Below, piece after piece: positions 1-6,138 of a DNA stretch of 6,138 nt; the stretch's first letter is position 1; every line of letters starts with the position of its first letter. The stretch is from an uncultured Collinsella sp. (GTDB lineage Bacteria; Actinomycetota; Coriobacteriia; Coriobacteriales; Coriobacteriaceae), in the NCBI GenBank assembly GCA_902495265.1, contig CABUWR010000084.1:1-6138 (forward strand), read 5' to 3'. The position numbers were made by a program, and so were the translations under genes. Below the pieces are notes generated by a model. The model did not search any database, had not been told where the DNA came from, and saw nothing but the letters and a program-made list of their open reading frames with translations.

Positions 1-20
1 CCCCCCCCCCGAACGCTTTT

Positions 21-36
21 TGTGGTTACATCCACA
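21..36. promoter_or_regulatory. CRP/FNR-like palindrome TGTGG-N6-CCACA
   Basis: There are perfect 5-base arms around the six-base centre TTACAT. The layout matches the CRP-family consensus TGTGA-N6-TCACA, with one symmetrical change in each arm. This is a candidate operator on pattern alone. No adjacent promoter or regulator gene supports it, and the gene it might control could lie to the left of the window. Confidence 0.3.
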
Positions 37-70
37 GTACACGCTCCAAGGGTGTCAAAGGCTGTCACAA

Positions 71-104
71 GTGCGCCGCAACCCGGCAGGCAGGCGCGGC
101 GCGC
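71..104. repeat. GC-rich inverted repeat, possible stem-loop
   Basis: Positions 71-79 pair with 96-104 in a nine-pair stem that includes one G-U pair. Its core is GCGCCGC against GCGGCGC. The 16-base loop contains GGCAGGCAGGC. No T-run follows on either strand, so it does not look like an ordinary intrinsic terminator. It could be a structured end of a transcript coming from the left, or a protein-binding inverted repeat. Confidence 0.4.
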
Positions 105-302
105 ATGACAATAATCATACCTGTTGATAAAAAAGTTACCACGCCCAGAGTGTCAAATGTTGAGCAACAAAATTTAATCCGGTTAACGGTCATTTTCGCA
201 GCTCAGAAGCTTTGACGAGGTCGCCCCAAATCACACTTGCCAGACAACCGCGCTTACGAATGCAGGCACGCACACGCCCAACGCCATCCTCCGCTACACT
301 CA

Positions 303-330
303 ACATAGAGTTATACATATGATTCTATGT
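303..330. promoter_or_regulatory. Operator-like inverted repeat overlapping the promoter/leader of the antitoxin-like gene
   Basis: ACATAGA (303-309) and TCTATGT (324-330) are perfect 7-base arms separated by 14 bases, giving 21 bases centre to centre, or two helical turns. The spacer contains TATACA (312-317), a weak -10 candidate. The right arm ends directly before the AAGGAG ribosome binding site. Phd/YefM-type antitoxins commonly repress their own operons by binding palindromes at this location, so autoregulation is a reasonable inference. If transcribed, the arms could instead form a leader hairpin next to the ribosome binding site. Confidence 0.45.
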
Positions 331-336
331 AAGGAG
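331..336 (+). promoter_or_regulatory. Ribosome binding site that sets the antitoxin-like start at 343
   Basis: AAGGAG lies six bases before the ATG at 343. An in-frame ATG at 319 lies upstream of this site and has no ribosome binding site of its own, so 343 is the better start. Confidence 0.7.
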
Positions 337-342
337 TTTCAT

Positions 343-516
343 ATGCCTGTCGTAAAGCCTATTTCTGATCAGACGCGCGCGCTAACTACCATTCAGGAAC
401 GCGAAGATCACATTCAACGTACCATCGCTCATGGCTACGACGACCTCGCCAACGGTCGTGTGCGCCCCTGGAAACAAGCGAAGGCCGAGGCGGATCGGAT
501 GCGAGCCATCAGGTAA
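343..516 (+). CDS. Small Phd/YefM antitoxin-like protein lacking the central core (57 aa)
   Basis: The product starts MPVVKPISD, which closely resembles the N-terminus of Phd/YefM-family antitoxins, the DNA-binding labile partners of RelE/Doc-type toxins. Residues 25-57 (a helix followed by LANGRVRPW and a charged tail) resemble the C-terminal toxin-contacting segment of such proteins. Typical family members have about 80-95 residues. Here the middle, which normally carries the TKNG-type turn and the conserved beta strands, appears to be missing, so residues 9-20 join the two ends directly. No toxin gene follows: 517-652 is non-coding. The frame is open, has a strong ribosome binding site and sits behind an operator-like repeat, so it is probably expressed. 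It may be a decayed orphan antitoxin or a deliberate mini-antitoxin. The family call rests on a short motif and is tentative; the reading frame itself is better supported. Confidence 0.5.
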   Translation: MPVVKPISDQTRALTTIQEREDHIQRTIAHGYDDLANGRVRPWKQAKAEADRMRAIR

Positions 517-604
517 GGTCACCCCTCCCCCATGTAACCATCCTGTAAATCATAGCAGCGCACTCGGGTTTTACCGTGATGCGGTCGCGCCTGGCGCTCC
601 ACTG

Positions 605-613
605 TGCTAAAGT
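605..613 (+). promoter_or_regulatory. Extended -10 promoter candidate for serC
   Basis: TGCTAAAGT matches the extended -10 form TGnTATAAT with two mismatches in the hexamer. No good -35 box lies 17 bases upstream, which is tolerable for extended -10 promoters. A GCGCC-T-GGCGC palindrome (587-597) covers the -35 position and could be an operator. Transcription would start near 620, giving a leader of about 33 bases, too short for a T-box or riboswitch. The serC ribosome binding site is GAGGGGG at 637-643. Confidence 0.35.
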
Positions 614-652
614 ATCCCGAACGTTCAAACGACTATGAGGGGGAACTAGAAG

Positions 653-1776
<1,124 letters not shown>

Positions 1777-1777
<1 letters not shown>

Positions 1778-1793
1778 CCCGCAACACGCGGGC
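1777..1793 (+). other. Small GC stem-loop at the serC stop codon
   Basis: GCCCGC-AACAC-GCGGGC forms a perfect six-pair stem with a five-base loop, starting at the last base of the serC stop codon. No T-run follows, so it is unlikely to terminate transcription. It may stabilise the upstream message or mark a processing site within a serC-serA transcript. Such short GC stems also arise by chance in this composition. Confidence 0.35.
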
Positions 1794-1849
1794 CGACCAG
1801 CCACATCAGACCACTCTGTTTAGATCAAAACCTGCTAAGGAGTTTTTCC

Positions 1850-3013
1850 ATGCGCAAGATTAAGACCATCGACGACATCACTAAAGACGGCAAAGTCGAG
1901 TTTGGCGAGGGCTACGAGTTTGTAAGCACCGCCGAGGAGGCCGACGCGATCCTGATGCGCTCGACCGACCTGCACGGCTACGAGCTGCCCGAGGGCATCC
2001 GCGCCATCGCCCGATGCGGCGCCGGCGTCAACAACATCCCCGTCGAGGAGTACGCCAAGAAGGGCGTCGTCGTCTTTAACTCCCCCGGCGCCAACAGCAA
2101 CGCCGTCAAGGAGCTCGTCCTGGGCATGCTGGTGCTCTCGAGCCGCGGCGTAGTGCAGTCGATGAACTGGGTGCGCGACAACGCCGACGACCCCGAGATC
2201 CAGGTCGATGCCGAGAAGGCCAAGAAGGCCTTTGTGGGCCGCGAGCTCAAGGGCAAGCGCATCGGCGTCATCGGTCTGGGCAACGTGGGCTCCAAGGTCG
2301 CCAATGCCTGTGTCGATCTGGGCATGGACGTCTACGGCTATGATCCGTTCATTTCCGTCGAGCACGCGTGGGTGCTGAGCCGCGAGGTGCAGCGCGTGGG
2401 CACGCTCGAGGACCTCTGCCGCGGCTGCGACTACCTCACCGTGCACGTGCCCAGCAAGGCCGACACCATCGGCATGATCAGCACCGAGCAGATCAACCTG
2501 CTGGCACCCGACGCCGTGCTCATCAACTACGCACGCGAAACCATCATTGACGAGGACGCCGTCGACGCCGCCCTGCGTGCGGGTAAGCTCAGCTGGTTTA
2601 GCTGCGACTTTGCCACGCCCAAGACCGTCAAGATGCCCAATACGTTTATCACCACGCACTCGGGCGCCGGCACTGGCGAGGCCGAGGCCAACTGCGCCGA
2701 TATGGCCATCAGCGAGCTCAAGGATTACCTGGAGAACGGCAACATCGTCCACTCCGTTAATTACCCCGCCTGCAGCATGGGCAAGGCGCGCGCCGCGAGC
2801 CGCATCGCCTGCCTGCACGCCAACGTGCCCAACATGATCGGCCAGATCACGGCCATTCTTGCCAAGGACAACGCCAACGTGCAGCGCATGACCAACGAGT
2901 CCGCCGGCGAGAACGCCTACACCATGTTCGACACCGACGAGCACCTGGACAGCAGCACCATCGAGGCGCTCAAGCAGATTCCGTCGATGTATCGCGTGCG
3001 CGTGATCAAATAG
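1850..3013 (+). CDS. serA: D-3-phosphoglycerate dehydrogenase with ACT domain (EC 1.1.1.95)
   Basis: This enzyme oxidises 3-phosphoglycerate to 3-phosphohydroxypyruvate with NAD+, the entry step of serine synthesis. The 387-residue protein has the split substrate-binding domain first; CGAGVNNIP (57-64) and FNSPGANSNAVKEL (76-89) are typical PGDH blocks. The NAD-binding Rossmann domain follows, with GLGNVG (142-147) and the NAD-selecting D165. R229 (INYARE) and H270 (ITTHSGAGT) supply catalytic Arg and His. The loop from 251 to 264 is about 11 residues shorter than in E. coli, and no Glu sits where the third catalytic residue normally lies. A C-terminal ACT domain (about 316-387, starting near LHANVPNMIGQIT) suggests feedback control by serine, which is inference from the family. 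TAAGGAG (1836-1842) lies seven bases before ATG. serC lies just upstream and a strong terminator just downstream. Confidence 0.95.
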   Translation: MRKIKTIDDITKDGKVEFGEGYEFVSTAEEADAILMRSTDLHGYELPEGIRAIARCGAGVNNIPVEEYAKKGVVVFNSPGANSNAVKELVLGMLVLSSRGVVQSMNWVRDNADDPEIQVDAEKAKKAFVGRELKGKRIGVIGLGNVGSKVANACVDLGMDVYGYDPFISVEHAWVLSREVQRVGTLEDLCRGCDYLTVHVPSKADTIGMISTEQINLLAPDAVLINYARETIIDEDAVDAALRAGKLSWFSCDFATPKTVKMPNTFITTHSGAGTGEAEANCADMAISELKDYLENGNIVHSVNYPACSMGKARAASRIACLHANVPNMIGQITAILAKDNANVQRMTNESAGENAYTMFDTDEHLDSSTIEALKQIPSMYRVRVIK

Positions 3014-3053
3014 CGCCGGCCCAAGCCTGCCAGGCAGGTCACGAAGCCCATTC

Positions 3054-3084
3054 GGCCCCCGTTTTCACGAAACGGGGGCCTTTT
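3054..3084 (+). terminator. Intrinsic terminator of the serC-serA operon
   Basis: GGCCCCCGTTT (3054-3064) pairs perfectly with AAACGGGGGCC (3070-3080) around the five-base loop TCACG, and TTTT follows at 3081-3084. It lies 40 bases after the serA stop. A smaller palindrome, CCTGCC-A-GGCAGG (3026-3038), sits between the stop codon and the terminator. Confidence 0.93.
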
Positions 3085-3106
3085 CGTTGCTCAGACTGGT
3101 TTTGAA

Positions 3107-3279
3107 AATGCTACCCAGAATAAGTTTTTTCGGATAATCGACAGTCCCACCCAAATCACTGAGCACACCTGCTTTGATAAACACCTTTATCAGGGGCTTT
3201 AGTAGGTAAATATCAATCTCTATATACCATATCCAAGTTGACTGTCTATTTTCCGAAACAACTTGTTCTGAGTAGCATT
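3107..3279. mobile_element. MITE-like element with ~40-bp terminal inverted repeats
   Basis: The left end 3107-3146 and the reverse complement of the right end 3240-3279 agree at 35 of 40 positions. Both begin AATGCTAC and share AAGTT and TTTCGG blocks in the same order. The interior is AT-rich and non-coding. It contains a perfect hairpin, TGATAAA (3175-3181) with TTTATCA (3186-3192) and loop CACC, and a looser GGTA/TACC pairing (3205-3208 with 3225-3228). The size of 173 bp, long imperfect terminal repeats, lack of a gene and placement between convergent transcription units all fit a miniature inverted-repeat element. I find no clear target-site duplication, no transposase and no second copy in the window, so mobility is inferred. 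It could alternatively be a structured intergenic repeat acting in RNA or as a two-way terminator. Confidence 0.6.
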
Positions 3280-3293
3280 ATTAAAGCCCTTCC

Positions 3294-3316
3294 AAGGCGA
3301 AACTGAAGCCTTTTTT
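3294..3316 (+). terminator. Weak terminator-like hairpin with T6 tail
   Basis: AAGGC (3294-3298) pairs with GCCTT (3308-3312) around a nine-base loop, and the T-run extends to 3316. The stem is short, so strength is doubtful. No + strand gene ends here because serA already has a strong terminator. It would only catch readthrough or a short transcript from the inverted-repeat element. On the minus strand it has no T-tail and cannot serve the convergent gene. Confidence 0.35.
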
Positions 3317-3360
3317 GCGCCCAAAACTCTAGCTCGCGCGACCGTTTTCCACCCGCACGA

Positions 3361-4410
3361 CTACATTCCCGCCCAATCGATAAAAATCTCCTCACGAAGC
3401 CGCCGTTCGAGCTCCTGCTGCCGCGGTGTCTTGTCTTTCAACGGCGCATCGAGATAGGACATGATGAGTTCCATCACCACGCGGAAGGCATCGGAGTCGG
3501 CCAGCTGACCATAAGTCATCAGAACGACGGGATATCCCATCGCTTGCAGGGCAGTCGTTCGATCGGAGTCCGCGATCTTGGATTCTATGGATCCGTGAAT
3601 AGCTTTACCTTGGCATTCAACAAGGCACTCTCGGCTGCCGTCCTTATTTGCCAGCAGGATATCGGCATAGCGCCTATCAAGTCCCGAAATCAGGCGGGCG
3701 CTGCGCGTCATACGAATCTCAACGTTATTGGTAAGGCGCAGCCCTTCGCCGCCGCGCAACCTCGTAAGGCCAAACAGCATCGAAGCCTGGACCTCGAGCG
3801 GCGATGCTGCCACCCCCGTAATGCATTTCGCGGCTCGTATGAACGATTTAGCACCGCGGAGTCCCTGGATCTTATTGGCGAACTCCGTAAGTTCAGAGAG
3901 CTCGATCAAGGGAGGTCGTTTCCACAAGTCTGTTGGATTCCCCGAGACATCCTTTACGTTTTCCCAGCCCGACCGTGCGTCACCCCACCGGCCCCCATAT
4001 GCCTGCTCAAGCGCCAACTTTACCTGAGGCACAATCTTGCACACGGCAAAGGTGCCGCACATCTCATACATGCACATGATTAAACGCTCGTTTGAAACCG
4101 AGGAGGCCAGGGTCAGCAGGGTAAAGAGCGGGGACGCGACATCAAGGCCAAACTCTGTCTGCCGCACGGAGTCAAACGGCCTCTCCCCGTTCCAAACATG
4201 CCTGACAACGCGACCGCCCTTACGTCCGCAGCTGCCCTGCGCCAAAACATGCAACGGAGCGCCCAGGAAATGCGTGACGAGTGGATGCTCGCAAAGGCGC
4301 TCCCTGCGCGGATCGTCCGCAGAATCGGGCAGGTCCGGCATTATCGCCAAAACCTGTGGAGGTATCCGATGATACCGAAAGGCAGATATGTCGCACAGCA
4401 TGTCGTCCAT
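3361..4410 (-). CDS. Two-part hypothetical protein with DUF559/Vsr-like nuclease fold
   Basis: I recognise no named gene. With the ATG at 4410 the product has 349 residues. Residues 1-130, starting near CDISAFRYHRIPP and including SPLFTLLTLAS (93-103), recall the N-terminal part of AbiEi-like antitoxin/regulator proteins. The C-terminal part (about 200-320) fits a PD-(D/E)XK endonuclease-like fold of the DUF559/Vsr type: E206 (SPLE), D250 (YAD), E265 and Q267 (VECQGK), H272, then DSDRTTALQAMGY (281-293) and a final strand-helix. The usual catalytic Lys is Gln, so cleavage activity is uncertain. No signal peptide or membrane segment is seen. It runs convergent to serA, and its base composition is visibly less GC-rich than the neighbours, hinting at transfer. 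The start is unsure: an in-frame GTG at 4500 would add 30 Arg-rich residues, and neither start has a good ribosome binding site. I chose 4410 because the family-like sequence begins there. Confidence 0.75.
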   Translation of the reverse strand: MDDMLCDISAFRYHRIPPQVLAIMPDLPDSADDPRRERLCEHPLVTHFLGAPLHVLAQGSCGRKGGRVVRHVWNGERPFDSVRQTEFGLDVASPLFTLLTLASSVSNERLIMCMYEMCGTFAVCKIVPQVKLALEQAYGGRWGDARSGWENVKDVSGNPTDLWKRPPLIELSELTEFANKIQGLRGAKSFIRAAKCITGVAASPLEVQASMLFGLTRLRGGEGLRLTNNVEIRMTRSARLISGLDRRYADILLANKDGSRECLVECQGKAIHGSIESKIADSDRTTALQAMGYPVVLMTYGQLADSDAFRVVMELIMSYLDAPLKDKTPRQQELERRLREEIFIDWAGM

Positions 4411-4459
4411 AACGGCTACGTACCCACTGCGCCGTCTGCGAACCCGCTCGGACGGCAAA

Positions 4460-4471
4460 CGAGCCGGCTCG
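4460..4471. promoter_or_regulatory. 12-bp perfect palindrome upstream of the nuclease-like gene
   Basis: CGAGCCGGCTCG is a perfect palindrome 50 bases before the preferred start of the minus-strand gene. If translation instead began at 4500 it would lie inside the coding region. It may be an operator, but in GC-rich DNA such palindromes also occur by chance. Confidence 0.2.
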
Positions 4472-4524
4472 GCCTGCGAACGGTAAATACTGCTACGCAC
4501 ACGTCACGGATCTCTCGGGAGGCT

Positions 4525-4530
4525 TACAAT
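4525..4530 (+). promoter_or_regulatory. -10 box candidate for the M20 peptidase gene
   Basis: TACAAT matches the TATAAT consensus at five of six positions and would start transcription near 4537, about 28 bases before the ATG. The -35 region (ACGTCA at 4501-4506) matches poorly. No clear minus-strand promoter for the divergent gene was found in the same gap. Confidence 0.35.
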
Positions 4531-4554
4531 CGGTTTGGAAAGCAGACTGATTGT

Positions 4555-4558
4555 GAGG
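4555..4558 (+). promoter_or_regulatory. Ribosome binding site that sets the peptidase start at 4565
   Basis: GAGG lies six bases before ATG 4565. The longer frame could begin at a TTG at 4535, but that codon would put this site inside the coding region and has no site of its own. Confidence 0.6.
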
Positions 4559-4564
4559 TTGCAT

Positions 4565-5785
4565 ATGGTTGATGAGGACTTTGCCTGGCGGCTTGCGCAG
4601 GAGCTTGTGCGAATCGACAGCTCGGACCCGGGCGCGTATGAGGATGAAATTGAGCGGTATATCAAAGCGCTGGTTGAGGAACGGCTGGCACGGTTGAACC
4701 ACCCGACACTCGATGCCGTGCAGATTGAGGAGATCGAGGTGCTCCCCGGACGCCGCAACCTTATGGTCACCGTGCCCGGTTTGAGCGACGAGCCACGGTT
4801 GGTCTACATCTGCCACATGGATACCGTCACCCTGGGCGATGGCTGGGACGCAGACACGCCCCCGCTCGGGGCGACCGTGCGTGACGATAAACTCTATGGC
4901 CGCGGTGCCTGCGATATGAAGGGTGGTCTGGCCTGCGCCATTGCCGCACTGGTCCATACGCTCGAGCGCGTGGCGGCGGATGGCGCGCTGCCCCGCCGTG
5001 GCTTTTCGCTCATTTGCTCGGTCGACGAGGAAGACTTTATGCGCGGCTCCGAGGCGGCCATCGACGCCGGCTGGGTCGGCTCGCGCGAATGGGTACTGGA
5101 CACCGAGCCCACCGATGGACAGATTCAGGTGGCGCACAAGGGACGCACATGGTTCGAGATTGAGATGACCGGCGTGACGGCACATGCGAGCCAGCCTTGG
5201 AAGGGCGCCGACGCCGTCGCTGCCATGGCCGAGGCCGTCTGCTCGCTTCGCCATGCGTTCGCGGCGCTGCCCGTACACGATGAGCTGGGGCCTTCGACCA
5301 TCACGTTTGGGCAGATCGAGGGCGGCTATCGCCCCTATGTCGTGCCCGACCACGCCAAGGTCTGGGTCGATATGCGCCTGACCCCGCCGACTGATACGGC
5401 CGCCGCGACGCGCATGGTAGAGCAGGCCATCGCCGGTACCGAGGCTGCGGTCCCCGGCTGCCATGGCAGCTATACCGTGACAGGCGACCGCCCCGCCATC
5501 GAGCGCGACCCAAGCTCTCCCCTACTAGCCGCGCTCAAGCGTGCCGCCGATGACGTGACGGACGCGGACACGACCGTCGGCTTCTTTACCGGCTACACCG
5601 ACACCGCCGTCATTGCCGGCAAGACGGGTAACCGCAATTGCATGAGCTACGGCCCCGGCTCGCTCGCGCTCGCACACAAGCCCAACGAATATGTGCCCCA
5701 CGCCGATATCGTTCGCTGCCAGAACGTACTCATTGCACTCGCCGACAACACACTCTGGGACGCAAGCGGCCAAGTTGGGGCATAA
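4565..5785 (+). CDS. M20-family zinc metallopeptidase/deacylase (ArgE/DapE/CPG2-like)
   Basis: This cytosolic two-metal hydrolase would remove an acyl or amino acid group from a small peptide or N-acylated amino acid; the exact substrate cannot be read from sequence. The 406 residues match the family length of about 370-420. Visible M20 landmarks are H84 and D86 (CHMDTV), bridging D117 (GRGACDMKGG), general base E155 with metal ligand E156 (VDEED), E181 (DTEPT) and H371 (ALAHKPNEYV). The inserted dimerisation domain spans about 190-300 and begins HKGRTWFEI, with H207 (GVTAHASQPW) reaching the partner active site. All expected ligands are present, so it should be active. There is no signal peptide. 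The neighbour downstream starts 39 bases later on the same strand and may be co-transcribed. I assign no argE or dapE symbol because no arginine or lysine pathway gene is nearby. Confidence 0.9.
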   Translation: MVDEDFAWRLAQELVRIDSSDPGAYEDEIERYIKALVEERLARLNHPTLDAVQIEEIEVLPGRRNLMVTVPGLSDEPRLVYICHMDTVTLGDGWDADTPPLGATVRDDKLYGRGACDMKGGLACAIAALVHTLERVAADGALPRRGFSLICSVDEEDFMRGSEAAIDAGWVGSREWVLDTEPTDGQIQVAHKGRTWFEIEMTGVTAHASQPWKGADAVAAMAEAVCSLRHAFAALPVHDELGPSTITFGQIEGGYRPYVVPDHAKVWVDMRLTPPTDTAAATRMVEQAIAGTEAAVPGCHGSYTVTGDRPAIERDPSSPLLAALKRAADDVTDADTTVGFFTGYTDTAVIAGKTGNRNCMSYGPGSLALAHKPNEYVPHADIVRCQNVLIALADNTLWDASGQVGA

Positions 5786-5824
5786 TAAGCCGCGAACAAA
5801 CCGACTCGTGCGTTAGGACCGCCC

Positions 5825-6138
5825 ATGAAAGCACTTCCGTTTCCCTGCATCCGCCCAGCTCAGGATCGCGTGCTCGAAGCGCTGCCTGCGATGGGCGGTA
5901 TCTTGAGCGGCAACGACGCCCTGCGCGGCGCCATCGCCGACGGCCTGATGCTCAAGGATCCAGGCGCGGCGTATTACGTGTACGAATGCTCGGGCGAGCC
6001 GGGCCGCGTGACGGGTGTCGTGGCGATTTGTCCGATAAGTGTACTTGCGGGCGGCAAGGGCGATGCCAGCGCTGACGTGGCCGCCGCCGCGCGTACGATC
6101 GCCGAGCTCAAGGTACAGCCGCGCCCCGTGTCGCTCGC
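5825..6138 (+). CDS. DUF1015-family protein, N-terminal part (runs off the window)
   Basis: The first 104 codons are visible and remain open at the window end. The sequence MKALPFPCIRP matches the DUF1015 opening, where a PF-x-IRP stretch is typical. DPGAAYYVYECSG (45-57), then VTGVVAICP (62-70) and a QPRPVSL stretch (98-104), fit the family blocks that follow. The first segment appears shorter than in typical members, with about 24 residues between the IRP motif and the next block. The biochemical role of DUF1015 is unknown to me; family genes often neighbour serA and serC, suggesting a link to serine metabolism. AGGA (5815-5818) lies six bases before the ATG. The gene follows the M20 peptidase on the same strand after 39 bases, with no terminator between. 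Confidence 0.75.
   Translation, partial: MKALPFPCIRPAQDRVLEALPAMGGILSGNDALRGAIADGLMLKDPGAAYYVYECSGEPGRVTGVVAICPISVLAGGKGDASADVAAAARTIAELKVQPRPVSL

Larger units (their letters stand above)
1..342. other. Gene-free upstream region rich in inverted repeats
   Basis: I see no convincing reading frame on either strand here. The region opens with ten C residues that touch the window edge, so the tract's full length is unknown. It then holds inverted repeats at 21-36, 71-104, 158-169 (TGTTG-AG-CAACA) and 303-330, the first, second and last of which are listed separately. The sequence GTGTCAAA occurs twice, at 52-59 and 150-157. A weak + strand promoter can be drawn from GTGTCA (150-155) and TTTAAT (173-178) with a 17-base spacer, but it is not compelling. 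The stretch 106-180 is much more AT-rich than the flanks, as expected of a regulatory region. It may serve the small gene at 343, a gene to the left, or both. Confidence 0.6.

Noticed and set aside
178..190. Palindrome around GTTAAC
   Set aside because: Only the six-base core is symmetrical; the flanking GG/CC bases do not pair in the needed register.
319..342. Earlier ATG start for the antitoxin-like gene
   Set aside because: It lacks a ribosome binding site and would place the strong AAGGAG and half of the operator-like repeat inside the coding region.
316..345. Repeated CATATG at 316 and 340
   Set aside because: A six-base word at a start codon recurs by chance (also at 4562), and no larger repeat surrounds it.
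517..652. T-box or serine-responsive riboswitch before serC
   Set aside because: The gap is only 136 bases, the predicted leader about 33 bases, and I find neither the T-box TGGN motif context nor a terminator/antiterminator pair.
1835..2944. Long open frame antisense to serA (369 codons)
   Set aside because: It mirrors the serA codon pattern in GC-rich DNA, its product is low-complexity (rich in Gly, Val, His, Ala and Asp), and serA is certain.
3107..3279. CRISPR repeat-spacer interpretation of the inverted arms
   Set aside because: There are only two copies, in inverted rather than direct orientation, with no regular spacers.
3544..4083. Plus-strand frame of 179 codons opposite the nuclease-like gene
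   Set aside because: It lies wholly within the minus-strand gene, has no ribosome binding site that I can see and no family motifs.
4411..4500. Longer GTG start for the nuclease-like gene
   Set aside because: The added 30 residues are Arg/Ser-rich and unlike the rest, and the ribosome binding site is poor. It is not excluded, only less likely.
4493..5464. Long minus-strand frame antisense to the M20 peptidase (323 codons)
   Set aside because: The opposite strand carries every M20 catalytic motif. The antisense product shows no recognisable domain, so it is a compositional shadow.

Overview
The window looks like chromosomal DNA of a high-GC actinobacterium, most likely class Coriobacteriia and probably Collinsella or a close relative. 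This rests on recalled resemblance, not on a search. The signs are strongly GC-rich third codon positions, clear AGGAG-type ribosome binding sites, SerC and SerA of the clostridial/coriobacterial type, and a nuclease-like protein of a kind I associate with coriobacterial genomes.

Left part (1-652). The first 342 bases hold no gene. They carry a C-tract at the very edge, several inverted repeats and an operator-like repeat. A 57-codon gene follows (343-516) that resembles a Phd/YefM antitoxin lacking its middle. No toxin gene follows it. A short leader with an extended -10 promoter candidate then leads into serC.

Serine block (653-3084). serC (phosphoserine aminotransferase) and serA (3-phosphoglycerate dehydrogenase with a C-terminal ACT domain) lie 72 bases apart on the + strand, probably as one operon, and end at a strong intrinsic terminator. 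Together they make phosphoserine from 3-phosphoglycerate. The phosphatase SerB, which would finish L-serine, is not in the window.

Inserted-looking block (3085-4564). Just after the terminator is a 173-bp AT-rich element whose roughly 40-bp terminal inverted repeats match at 35 of 40 positions. It has no coding capacity and resembles a MITE. Convergent to the serine genes is a minus-strand gene for a two-part protein whose C-terminal part looks like a DUF559/Vsr-type PD-(D/E)XK nuclease fold.

Right part (4565-6138). A complete M20-family metallopeptidase/deacylase gene is followed after 39 bases by the 5' end of a DUF1015-family gene cut by the window edge. In many Firmicutes, and probably in Coriobacteriia, DUF1015 genes sit directly next to serC-serA. 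The MITE-like element, the nuclease-like gene and the peptidase gene therefore appear to separate members of a conserved neighbourhood. No RNA genes, CRISPR arrays or intact transposases were seen.
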